Below are positions 15,377 through 23,328 of a stretch of 32,597 nucleotides of DNA, one piece after another (position 1 is the stretch's first letter; each line of letters opens with the position of its first letter). Origin of the DNA: Selenomonadaceae bacterium. Its GTDB lineage: Bacteria > Bacillota > Negativicutes > Selenomonadales > Selenomonadaceae. The position numbers were made by a program, and so were the translations under genes. Under the pieces are notes generated by a model that was not told where the DNA came from, ran no database searches, and was given only the letters and a program-made list of their open reading frames with translations. Location of the stretch: the NCBI GenBank assembly GCA_017412925.1, contig JAFPVP010000085.1, forward strand, positions 1 through 32,597, in the 5' to 3' direction.

Positions 15377-16372
15377 ATGGCGAATATCCCTGCAGTTTCC
15401 GTGATTATCCCGCTCTACAACGCTGAAAAATATCTTGCCGAATGCTTGGAAAGTATTTTAGTTCAGTCGTTGCGGGAATTTGAAGTAATTTTGGTTGATG
15501 ATTGCTCCACCGATTCAAGCCGCGCTATCGTCGAACGTTATATCCCGAAATTCGGCGGACGATTGAAACTTTACGCCATGGAAAAAAATTCGGGTAGCGG
15601 CGCACTTCCCCGCAACAAGGGCTTGATGTTCTCTCGTGGCGAATACGTCTTTTTCATGGATAACGACGACTTGCTCACGCCGACTACCCTTGAAGAGCTT
15701 TATACGCAAGCAAAAAATTTTTCCGCTGATGTTGTCTACCTTGAGCGACATTTTGAGGCGAGCGGCGACCTTAACGAAATTCATTTAGCGGGCGAAACTT
15801 CCGGCAAGCCGACTTTGGAAACGAATAATCTTGCTGAAAGAATCCGCGCTTTGATAGACGGGAAAATTTTTCTTACGCCGTGGAGTAAGTTCGTTAAGCG
15901 CGATTTGCTCCTCGAACACGAAAATTTTTTCCCGCACTTGACTATTTGCGATGACGACATTTGGACTTGCGCCTTGATTTTTTACGCTGAAAGATTTTTG
16001 CGCGTCCCGAATCCCGTTTACGTTTGGCGGCTGACAGAAAAATCCGTTACGCGCAGGGAACGCACGCCGCAGGAAACGATTAATTTCTGGCTTAATCCGA
16101 TTATCTTCGGCATAAAGACGCTTGATAACTTCATGAGCCGAATTGAATTTTTTCAGCACAACGTGCAATATCGCTGTGCCGTGCTGGAGTTTTTCGTCCA
16201 CACGAAGACAGCGCAGGTTTTCAAGAGCAGTTTGAATCTTTCCTTGCCCGAAATTTACGCGGCGATAAACGATAACTTTGGCAAACTACTCGGTGAGCAT
16301 GACGTTTTAATTTCGTGGCTCCTCACCGATTTAATAATTCAGCAAAAAAATTTCGCTCAACTAAAACAATGA
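15377..16372 (+). CDS. GT2-family glycosyltransferase
   Basis: The 331-residue product starts at ATG 15377 after GAGGAG, 10 bases after its paralogue. Motifs: VSVIIPLYNAEKYLAECLES, VDDCSTDSSRAIVE, and the metal site FFMDNDDLLTPTTLEEL. The middle part (LTPWSKFVKRDLLLEHENF, CDDDIWTCAL) matches the 14320 and 31563 products, showing a common family of short, soluble GT2 enzymes with an unknown acceptor. It lacks the coiled-coil tail of the upstream copy. Stop is 13 bases before the chosen cdsA start. Confidence 0.87.
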   Translation: MANIPAVSVIIPLYNAEKYLAECLESILVQSLREFEVILVDDCSTDSSRAIVERYIPKFGGRLKLYAMEKNSGSGALPRNKGLMFSRGEYVFFMDNDDLLTPTTLEELYTQAKNFSADVVYLERHFEASGDLNEIHLAGETSGKPTLETNNLAERIRALIDGKIFLTPWSKFVKRDLLLEHENFFPHLTICDDDIWTCALIFYAERFLRVPNPVYVWRLTEKSVTRRERTPQETINFWLNPIIFGIKTLDNFMSRIEFFQHNVQYRCAVLEFFVHTKTAQVFKSSLNLSLPEIYAAINDNFGKLLGEHDVLISWLLTDLIIQQKNFAQLKQ

Positions 16373-16385
16373 GGAAGTGACGCCT

Positions 16386-17315
16386 TTGGTTTTAAGAATT
16401 ATCACGGGGATTATCGGCATTGCGATTGCGGCGTTCGTGATTCAATATGGCGGCGCACCGTTCGCGGGCTTTGCAATGCTTCTGTCCCTGCTCGCTTGGC
16501 ACGAATATTCCTCCGCGTTCAGGCGCGCGGGAGTCATCACGACTTACATTTTCGGCGCATTGGCTTTGATTCTTCTTCTGTGTTGCGCGTGGCTCGGCAA
16601 TGTGGAAGAACTTTTGGCGGTCTTGACTGTCAGCATGATGTTAATTTTTTTGTTGACGGTGATTCTGCGCGGGAGCACGCGCCCGACCGACGCTTGCGTT
16701 TCTGTGGCGGGGATAATGTATATTGGTTTGCCGTTCGCGCATTTGGTTTTCCTGCGATTCTTGACTGATGAGCCGCAACCGGGCGAGACGGTGACGACAG
16801 TTAATGAAATTGCCACGAACAATGCGACAATTTTCGACAAGCTCGACCTCGGAAAATTTTTAGACTTCCTGCCGTCGATTGATTTAAGTTTGAATGTAAA
16901 CGTTGACGCGGGTTGCGCTTTAGTTTGGGTGCTGTTCGCGTGCACTTGGGCGAGTGATACTTTTGCTTACTTTGTCGGCTCGGCTATTGGTTCGCACAAG
17001 CTTGCCTCGTCGATAAGCCCGAACAAAACGGTGGAAGGTTTTTTAGGTTCGATTGTCGGCACGGTTTTAACGGCGGTCATTGTCGGCACGATTATTTTCG
17101 GTTTGCCGCTGATTAAAATGGCGATTGCGGGTTTTATCCTTGCGATTGCTGCGACGCTCGGCGATTTGGTTGAATCGGTGCTGAAACGTTTCGCGGGCAT
17201 AAAGGATTCGGGTTTCTTCCTGCCCGGTCACGGCGGAGCTTTAGACCGCTTCGACAGCATACTTTATACCGCGCCCGTCTTTTATTATTTTGTGATTTTA
17301 TCGGGGATAGCTTAG
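16386..17315 (+). CDS. cdsA: Phosphatidate cytidylyltransferase
   Basis: The product (309 residues from TTG 16386) has about eight hydrophobic segments and the C-terminal CDP-alcohol signature KDSGFFLPGHGGALDRFDS. It makes CDP-diacylglycerol, the precursor of all major phospholipids. TTG 16386 lies 10 bases after GAGGA; GTG 16377 is in frame but only 2 bases from that site, giving 312 residues. A loop of about 40 residues (DEPQPGETVTT to SIDLSLNVN) separates two helices and looks longer than in typical CdsA. Confidence 0.9.
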   Translation: MVLRIITGIIGIAIAAFVIQYGGAPFAGFAMLLSLLAWHEYSSAFRRAGVITTYIFGALALILLLCCAWLGNVEELLAVLTVSMMLIFLLTVILRGSTRPTDACVSVAGIMYIGLPFAHLVFLRFLTDEPQPGETVTTVNEIATNNATIFDKLDLGKFLDFLPSIDLSLNVNVDAGCALVWVLFACTWASDTFAYFVGSAIGSHKLASSISPNKTVEGFLGSIVGTVLTAVIVGTIIFGLPLIKMAIAGFILAIAATLGDLVESVLKRFAGIKDSGFFLPGHGGALDRFDSILYTAPVFYYFVILSGIA

Positions 17316-18467
17316 ATGAAAAAAATTTCGATACTCGGCTCGACCGGCTCAGTCGGCACGCAAGCTTTGGACGTTGTGCGGCATTTGCCGGAAGAATTTT
17401 ACGTGGAAGTTTTAACGGCGAATTCAAACGTCGAACTTTTTGCGCGGCAGATAAAAGAATTCCGTCCAAGAGTAGCGGTTCTGGCTGACGAGGCGGCTTA
17501 TAAAAAATTGTCCAGAAAAAAATTTCGCGGCACGGAACTCGCCGGCGGTCGTCAAGCTTTAATCGACGCGGCAGGCTTTGGGGCTTCGGAAATTGTTTTG
17601 TCGGCGATAAGCGGCTTTGCGGGTTTGGAGCCGACGATTAGAGCTATTAAAGCTCGAAAAGATATTGCGCTCGCCAACAAGGAAACTTTGGTTGTGGCGG
17701 GCGAATATATCAACAAACTTGCTGAACTTTGCGACGTGAAAATTTTGCCCGTCGACAGCGAGCACGGAGCTTTTTTCCAGTGCTTGCAGGGCGAAGACAG
17801 GCGGAAGATAAAAAAACTTTTGCTCACGGCTTCGGGCGGTCCGTTCAGAGGAAAAACTCGCGACGAACTTTTGAACGTCACGGTTAAAGATGTCCTCGCG
17901 CACCCGACGTGGAACATGGGCAAAAAAATTACCGTCGACAGCGCGACGCTCCTAAACAAGGGCTTTGAAGTCATAGAGGCGAAATTTCTTTTCGGCATGG
18001 ATTACGATCAAATTCAAGTCGTCGTGCACCCGCAAAGTATCGTTCATTCCATGGTTGAGTTTTGCGACGGCTCGATAATCGCACAACTTGCCGCGCCCGA
18101 TATGCGCCTGCCGATTCAATACGCGCTGACTTATCCGCGCAGGTTGCCCTCGCCAATAAAGCCGCTAGACTTTTGGGAGCTGAACTCGTTGACTTTTGAA
18201 AAACCCGACACTAAAACTTTTCGCGGGCTGAATTATGCATATGCGGCGGGCACAGTGGGCGGAACGCTTCCTTGCTCCTTAAATGCCGTAAACGAGGTCG
18301 CCGTCAACGCTTTCTTGCAAGGGCGAATAAAATTTTTAGATATTTACGACGTGATAGAAGAAGTTATAACTCGTTGCGACGCCTTTGCTCCGACGCTTGA
18401 AAATTTATTTGAAGCGGACAGAGAGACGCGACGATTAGCGGAACAATATATCGAACTGGCTTATTGA
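17316..18467 (+). CDS. dxr: 1-deoxy-D-xylulose 5-phosphate reductoisomerase
   Basis: The 383-residue enzyme makes 2-C-methyl-D-erythritol 4-phosphate in the non-mevalonate isoprenoid pathway, which feeds UppS in the same operon. Motifs: NADPH site ISILGSTGSVGTQALDVV, ALANKETLVVAGEY, metal/substrate site PVDSEHGAFFQCLQG, ASGGPFRG, and HPTWNMGKKITVDSATLLNK. ATG 17316 directly abuts the cdsA stop codon. Confidence 0.97.
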   Translation: MKKISILGSTGSVGTQALDVVRHLPEEFYVEVLTANSNVELFARQIKEFRPRVAVLADEAAYKKLSRKKFRGTELAGGRQALIDAAGFGASEIVLSAISGFAGLEPTIRAIKARKDIALANKETLVVAGEYINKLAELCDVKILPVDSEHGAFFQCLQGEDRRKIKKLLLTASGGPFRGKTRDELLNVTVKDVLAHPTWNMGKKITVDSATLLNKGFEVIEAKFLFGMDYDQIQVVVHPQSIVHSMVEFCDGSIIAQLAAPDMRLPIQYALTYPRRLPSPIKPLDFWELNSLTFEKPDTKTFRGLNYAYAAGTVGGTLPCSLNAVNEVAVNAFLQGRIKFLDIYDVIEEVITRCDAFAPTLENLFEADRETRRLAEQYIELAY

Positions 18468-18488
18468 ATCTTTCGAGGAGGATTTTAA

Positions 18489-19529
18489 TTGATACTGACG
18501 ATAGCGGCGGCGGTCTTTGTCTTCGGGCTGTTGGTTCTCGTCCACGAGTTCGGGCACTTCATAACCGCAAAGATGACGGGAATGCGCGTCGACGAATTTG
18601 CAATCGGCTTTGGTCCGAAAATTATCAGCAGGAAATACGGCGAAACGATTTACTCGTTGCGGGCGGTGCCGTTGGGCGGCTTCAACGATATTGCGGGTAT
18701 GGATCCCGATAACAACACGGCGGGCGAACGCGGCTTTTGTGCTAAGCCCGTGTTGTCGCGCATGGTCGTGATTTTGGCGGGCGCGACTTTTAATTTTATT
18801 CTGCCGATTGTTTTATTCTTCGGGATTTACGCGACGCTCGGCGCGGGCAAACCGGCAACAGAGCCAGTTATCGGCGACGTGATTCAAGGCATGTCTGCGG
18901 AGAAAGCTGGACTTCAGGCGGGCGACAGGATTTTGAGTGTCGACGGGCAAGTTGTCACGACGTGGAAAGATTTCACCGACAAACTTAGAAACGTCGAGGC
19001 GGGAGAAAATATTTTGCTCAAATACGAACGCGACGAAAAAATTTCCGAAGTCACGGTATCGCCGAAGTATAACGAGCAGGAAAAGCGGGCGTTGGTCGGC
19101 GTGCAAAGTTCAATCGTCTATGAATCGAAAACCTTGCCCGAATCATTTACATTGGCTATTGAGCACACGAAAGAAATTACGGTTTACATGCTGGATTCAA
19201 TCGCCACGCTGTTCAAAGAGCCGGAGCAAACGGAAAATCTCGCGGGACCGATTGGAATTGTGCAGATGTCGGGGCAAGTGGCGGAGCGCGGATTCATACC
19301 GCTGCTAAATTTCGCCGCGTTGCTCAGCATAAACTTGGGCATAGTCAACTTGTTGCCCGTGCCCGTGCTTGACGGCGGACATTTCGTGAATTTATTTATC
19401 GAGGCAGTTAGGGGAAAGCCGCTCGGTGCCAAGGCGGTCGCTTACACTCAGCGCGTCGGCATCGCGCTTTTGCTTATGCTAATGCTCTTCGCCACGAAAA
19501 ATGATTTGGTTCGCGTCTTTATGAAATGA
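18489..19529 (+). CDS. rseP: Site-2 (intramembrane) zinc metalloprotease RseP/RasP
   Basis: The 346-residue product starts at TTG 18489, 7 bases after AGGAGG. HEFGH at residues 19-23 in the first membrane helix and NLLPVPVLDGGHF near the C-terminus form the S2P active site; a PDZ domain lies between (about 115-185, EKAGLQAGDRILSVDG). It cleaves membrane segments of anti-sigma factors and remnant signal peptides. Its place after dxr matches Bacillus, but proS and polC do not follow. Confidence 0.94.
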   Translation: MILTIAAAVFVFGLLVLVHEFGHFITAKMTGMRVDEFAIGFGPKIISRKYGETIYSLRAVPLGGFNDIAGMDPDNNTAGERGFCAKPVLSRMVVILAGATFNFILPIVLFFGIYATLGAGKPATEPVIGDVIQGMSAEKAGLQAGDRILSVDGQVVTTWKDFTDKLRNVEAGENILLKYERDEKISEVTVSPKYNEQEKRALVGVQSSIVYESKTLPESFTLAIEHTKEITVYMLDSIATLFKEPEQTENLAGPIGIVQMSGQVAERGFIPLLNFAALLSINLGIVNLLPVPVLDGGHFVNLFIEAVRGKPLGAKAVAYTQRVGIALLLMLMLFATKNDLVRVFMK

Positions 19530-19538
19530 GGCTTTCAC

Positions 19539-19982
19539 ATGGGAAAAATTTTTACAATCGGTTCGACGCGCAAGACGGCGGAAGATTTTTTTGAGTTATT
19601 AAAATCGGAAGGCGTTACGAAAATTATCGACGTTCGGCTTAACAATACGTCGCAACTTTTGGGCTTCGCGAAGTATCCGGACATTGAATATTTCACGAAA
19701 AAAATTTTGCACGGCGAATATTTCCACGATAAAAAATTTGCCCCTTCGGAAAAAATTTTGAGCAGATACAAAAAGAACATCATTAATTGGGACGATTACG
19801 AGCGCGAGTTTGCCGAGCTGATGAATTACCGCGACATTGACGTTTACATTGCTGATAAATACGCGGGGCAAGAAAATTATTGTCTGTTGTGCACAGAGCC
19901 GACACCCGAATATTGTCATAGGCGGTTGGTCGCGGAAAAAATTAAAGAAGTTCTCGAAGACGTTGAGATTGTTCATTTGTGA
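19539..19982 (+). CDS. DUF488-family protein
   Basis: The 147-residue product has the DUF488 marks: FTIGSTRKTAEDF at the start, KIIDVRLNNTSQL, and near the end CLLCTEPTPEYCHRRLVAE with a C-x2-C and a CHRR motif. The biochemical role of the family is not established; the Cys/His cluster suggests metal binding or a redox/nucleophilic site. It follows rseP by 9 bases and precedes the OB-fold gene by 9 bases, so all three are cotranscribed. Confidence 0.82.
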   Translation: MGKIFTIGSTRKTAEDFFELLKSEGVTKIIDVRLNNTSQLLGFAKYPDIEYFTKKILHGEYFHDKKFAPSEKILSRYKKNIINWDDYEREFAELMNYRDIDVYIADKYAGQENYCLLCTEPTPEYCHRRLVAEKIKEVLEDVEIVHL

Positions 19983-19991
19983 GGAGCTACA

Positions 19992-20648
19992 ATGGAAATT
20001 CGCAAGTTGATAATTTTGGCGGCGAGTGCCAAGTATAATAATTTCTGCGTGGCGGGCGTAGACATTGACACGGGCGCATGGATTCGCCCCATTTCGGAGA
20101 AACCGGAGCTTGAAGAGGCGGTTCCGCTTGAAGATTTAAAATATCCCGACGGCTCGCGCGTGGAGTTGTTGGACGTTGTAGAGATAAAATTTTCCGACAG
20201 GTCGGCTAACAATCCGATTCAGCCGGAAAATTTTTTTTACAACGCGAAATATTTTTGGCAAAAGGTCGGGCGCGTGACGTTGCAGGAAGTTATCGACGGG
20301 CGCGGCTTTGATTTGCGCGACAAAATTTTTTTCAGCGACGAACGGTCAATCTTCGGCGCGGACGTTGAGAAAATTTCTGCCCGCGAATCACTTTTGCTTT
20401 TGCCCGTGGAAAATTTATTTATCGCCGTCGAGGAGGCAAAGGATCATAAAAAATTTTTTGCGGACTTCGACTATCGCGGCAAGAAATTTTTCCGTTTCAG
20501 TGTCGGAGATATTGTCGTCAGAAAAAAATTCGAGAGCAACGGCGCGGGGAAATATTTTCTGAAGAACAAAGCCGCCGTCGTCTTCAGCTTGACCAATCCT
20601 TTCCACGCGAATTATCAATGCTACAAAATGCTCGCGCAGATTTTCTAA
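19992..20648 (+). CDS. Probable dual OB-fold protein
   Basis: The 218-residue product starts at ATG 19992 after GGAGCT. The N-terminal pattern RKLIILAASAKYNNFCVAGV and GAWIRPIS, then a second beta-rich half, resembles small proteins annotated as dual-OB-domain and often found next to DUF488. OB folds usually bind nucleic acid; nothing catalytic is visible. A joint role with the DUF488 product is inferred from the 9-base gap. This is recognition by pattern and should be treated as moderate. Confidence 0.6.
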   Translation: MEIRKLIILAASAKYNNFCVAGVDIDTGAWIRPISEKPELEEAVPLEDLKYPDGSRVELLDVVEIKFSDRSANNPIQPENFFYNAKYFWQKVGRVTLQEVIDGRGFDLRDKIFFSDERSIFGADVEKISARESLLLLPVENLFIAVEEAKDHKKFFADFDYRGKKFFRFSVGDIVVRKKFESNGAGKYFLKNKAAVVFSLTNPFHANYQCYKMLAQIF

Positions 20649-20663
20649 ACGACTGCGCGGGTT

Positions 20664-20692
20664 TTGTGCTTTTAAGCTGTGCGTGATATAAT
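20664..20692 (+). promoter_or_regulatory. Promoter of the exported-protein gene
   Basis: TTGTGC (20664-20669), 17-base spacer, perfect TATAAT (20687-20692) preceded by TGA, i.e. an extended -10 element. Confidence 0.75.
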
Positions 20693-20721
20693 CGGAAAAA
20701 AATTTCAAGGAGACTCGTTCA

Positions 20722-21813
20722 TTGAACTTTATAAAAAAATTTTTCATGACATTAATCGCGGCTCTGACTTTTACCTCCAGCACTTCCGCCGAAAAAATTT
20801 CAAGCGTCATGCACAAGCTGGAAGTTTATTCGAGCGATTCGGGTGGCACGTTGATTTTTTCTGACAGCCCCGAATACGTCCGGCGCAACGGGATTTTGTA
20901 CACGGACACGGTTGAAGGCGACGCGCGGCTTTTGTTTTATCATCTAAACGATACGGGCGTGCGCAAAAGGTTCGCGATAATTTTTGAGAACACCAAGAAT
21001 GCCAAGACCGTCATCAACATAACGCGCGGCGGCTTGAGTGCGCCGAACAAAAATTATTTCAGCGTCGGCAAGATTACGCAGACAATGTACATGCAGAACG
21101 ATTTCAGCGACCGCATCGAGTTGAATGCCTACGAGCGGAAAGTTTATCAGCCTTACGCCAATTATTTTCTGCTAAAGCCGGGGCAACTGATTCACGGCGT
21201 GTGCGATTTTTTTTCAAACAATCCCGTGAAAATTTTTTTGATGATGTATCCCGAACACGCCGAGCCGCTGAACTTTTTAAACTACGCGGAGATTTTGCCC
21301 AAAGATGAGAATCGACTGCGCGGCACGTTTAAGCAGATGAACCGAACGTTGACGCTCAAGAAGCCCTACGACGGGAAGCGCGACGGTTTCGGCTACATTT
21401 TAATCGGCGACAACATCAGCGACCCGTTCAAGCGCGGCGTGGACGCGACCGACGGCTCCGAGGTTGTCAACTACGGCAACTACGGCATAAACTACACGCT
21501 CAATTTCCACACAAAATTTTTAACGCGCTTCTGCCTAAGTCCGCTCGGCGGTCACTACGCGGGAGCTTTGCGCTACAAATATTACGGCGAGTCGGGAGTG
21601 ATTCAGACGCCTGATAAAAAACTTTACTTCGGAGACAGGACGCCGCCGGAAAATCCCTCCGTTGCTTTGGCGCGTTCGGAAGGAATTTCGTTGATGACGG
21701 AGGGCACCGAACTTTCGGAGCTGGGAAAATATCGCGGCTACGTCAGTTTTGAATATTCACCGCCTGGCGCGTCGAATTTGCCAGTTAATATCGTGCTCAT
21801 GCCGTCGAACTGA
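20722..21813 (+). CDS. Exported protein of unknown function
   Basis: The 363-residue product starts at TTG 20722, 9 bases after AAGGAG. Residues 1-23 look like a Sec signal peptide (KK, hydrophobic core, TSSTSA before EK). The mature part is beta-rich with many Tyr, Asn and Gly residues and no Cys except a few single ones; no catalytic motif was recognised. The segment GKYRGYVSFEYSPPGASNLP near the end is present a second time just downstream in a broken copy. It is a single-gene unit. A periplasmic or outer-surface role is inferred only from the signal peptide. Confidence 0.72.
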   Translation: MNFIKKFFMTLIAALTFTSSTSAEKISSVMHKLEVYSSDSGGTLIFSDSPEYVRRNGILYTDTVEGDARLLFYHLNDTGVRKRFAIIFENTKNAKTVINITRGGLSAPNKNYFSVGKITQTMYMQNDFSDRIELNAYERKVYQPYANYFLLKPGQLIHGVCDFFSNNPVKIFLMMYPEHAEPLNFLNYAEILPKDENRLRGTFKQMNRTLTLKKPYDGKRDGFGYILIGDNISDPFKRGVDATDGSEVVNYGNYGINYTLNFHTKFLTRFCLSPLGGHYAGALRYKYYGESGVIQTPDKKLYFGDRTPPENPSVALARSEGISLMTEGTELSELGKYRGYVSFEYSPPGASNLPVNIVLMPSN

Positions 21814-21831
21814 TTAATTTATTTTTTACGC

Positions 21832-22011
21832 GGGAGCTTTGCGCTACAAAATCTAGCCGTTGCTTTGGCTCGTTCGGAAGGAATTTCGTTGATGACGGAG
21901 GGCACCGAACTTTCGGAGCTGGGAAAATATCGCGGCTACGTCAGTTTTGAATATTCACCGCCCGGCGCGTCAAATTTGCCCGTCAATATCGTGCTCATGC
22001 CGTCGAACTGA
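21832..22011 (+). pseudogene. 3' fragment of a paralogue of the exported-protein gene
   Basis: 21859-22031 repeats 21661-21833 with an offset of 198 bases, including the stop codon and following bases. Before this, tacgcgggagctttgcgc and the next bases repeat 21556-21579, but about 80 bases between are deleted, leaving an in-frame stop (TAG). No start or ribosome site. The five differences seen in the coding part are all in third positions and synonymous. The rest of 21814-22143 holds only the cheB promoter. Confidence 0.85.
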
Positions 22012-22088
22012 TTAATTTATTTTTTACGCGGCAATGAAGGAACTTTAACAAGTCGGGCGAATAGTAGCTAATAATTGCTTTGAAACGG

Positions 22089-22116
22089 TTGACAGTGACG
22101 ACTGTCGACGTAAAAT
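22089..22116 (+). promoter_or_regulatory. Promoter of the chemotaxis operon
   Basis: TTGACA (22089-22094), 16-base spacer, TAAAAT (22111-22116). The GACAGTGACGACTGTC portion is an inverted repeat overlapping -35 and spacer and could be an operator. No sigma-28 type promoter was seen. Confidence 0.65.
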
Positions 22117-22143
22117 ATTTTCGGACAAGGGGAGGCACCCAAA

Positions 22144-23289
22144 GTGATTCGTGTTTTGATTGCTGATGACTCGGCTTTTATGCGAAAAGTCCTCTCTGAT
22201 TTATTCAAAAGTCAAAGCGACTTCGAGGTTGTCGGCACGGCGGTGAACGGTCAAGACGCCATAGAAAAAGTAAAAAAATTTCAGCCGGACGTGCTGACGC
22301 TTGACGTTATTATGCCGGTAATGGACGGACTAAACGCGCTGGCGGTTATCATGGAGCAATGCCCGTTGCCGGTCGTTATGGTCAGTTCGACGACGCAAAA
22401 GGGAACGAATGAAACGATTCGGGCGTTGGCGTTGGGCGCGGTGGATTTTGTCAGCAAGGCGGGCGGTGCCATTTCAAAAATCGACACGATTAAAGATGAG
22501 ATTTTGGCGAAGTGCAGGTTGGCGGCAAAAACCCGCGCCAGAAGGAGTTTCGCCGCGAGCAAGCCGCTTGTCTACAATCCCGTATCGCCGAATATCGAAT
22601 CGACAACGCGCCGTGTTGAAGTGCGACGCCGGACGGGACTTGTCCTTGGGCAGAAGCCGACGATAACCCGCACGCCCGCGACTGCCGCGCCCGTCAGAAA
22701 AATTATCCCTGGCACCGGCAAAAAACTTGTGGTCATTGGAACTTCCACGGGCGGTCCTCAAGCTCTGCAAGCGGTTGTAACGCGACTGCCCGCCAATCTT
22801 CCCTGCGGCGTCGTCATTGTTCAGCACATGCCTGCGGGCTTTACGAAATCGCTGGCGGAACGGTTGAACTCAATCAGCACGATAGCGGTTAAAGAGGCGG
22901 AGCACGACGAGATTATAAAACCCGGGCAAGTTTACATTGCGCCGGGAGATTATCATTTGCGAATTATGCCCGCAATCGGCGGCGAGCGGAAAATTGTCCT
23001 TAGCCAAGAGCCGCGCGTTGGAAACCTTCGCCCGACCGTCAATTACATGTTCGACTCCGCCGCGCAGTTCGGCAGAGATTTAATCAGCGTGATAATGACT
23101 GGCATGGGCTCGGACGGTTGCGAGGGCATGAAGAAAGTTAAGGCGACAGGCGGCTATTCTATCGCGCAAGACGAAAACAGTTGCGTCGTTTATGGCATGC
23201 CTAAAGCCGTGGTTGATGCGGGGCTTGCCGACGAAATTCGACCCTTGGATAAAATCGCCGAAGCTATTGTCGATGCAGTCAGGAGATAG
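22144..23289 (+). CDS. cheB: Chemotaxis response regulator protein-glutamate methylesterase
   Basis: The 381-residue product starts at GTG 22144, 8 bases after GGAGG. The receiver domain (1-120) has DD at 8-9 and the phospho-acceptor Asp54 in LTLDVIMPVMDG. A basic linker follows, then the methylesterase domain with GTSTGGPQAL (Ser201), QHMPAGFTKSL (His228) and MTGMGSDGCEG (Asp324). It removes methyl groups from, or deamidates, chemoreceptors. First gene of the operon; no cheR in the window. Confidence 0.96.
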   Translation: MIRVLIADDSAFMRKVLSDLFKSQSDFEVVGTAVNGQDAIEKVKKFQPDVLTLDVIMPVMDGLNALAVIMEQCPLPVVMVSSTTQKGTNETIRALALGAVDFVSKAGGAISKIDTIKDEILAKCRLAAKTRARRSFAASKPLVYNPVSPNIESTTRRVEVRRRTGLVLGQKPTITRTPATAAPVRKIIPGTGKKLVVIGTSTGGPQALQAVVTRLPANLPCGVVIVQHMPAGFTKSLAERLNSISTIAVKEAEHDEIIKPGQVYIAPGDYHLRIMPAIGGERKIVLSQEPRVGNLRPTVNYMFDSAAQFGRDLISVIMTGMGSDGCEGMKKVKATGGYSIAQDENSCVVYGMPKAVVDAGLADEIRPLDKIAEAIVDAVRR

Positions 23290-23328
23290 CGGTTTTATTG
23301 GACCGATAAATAAACAGGAGGAGTTTAA

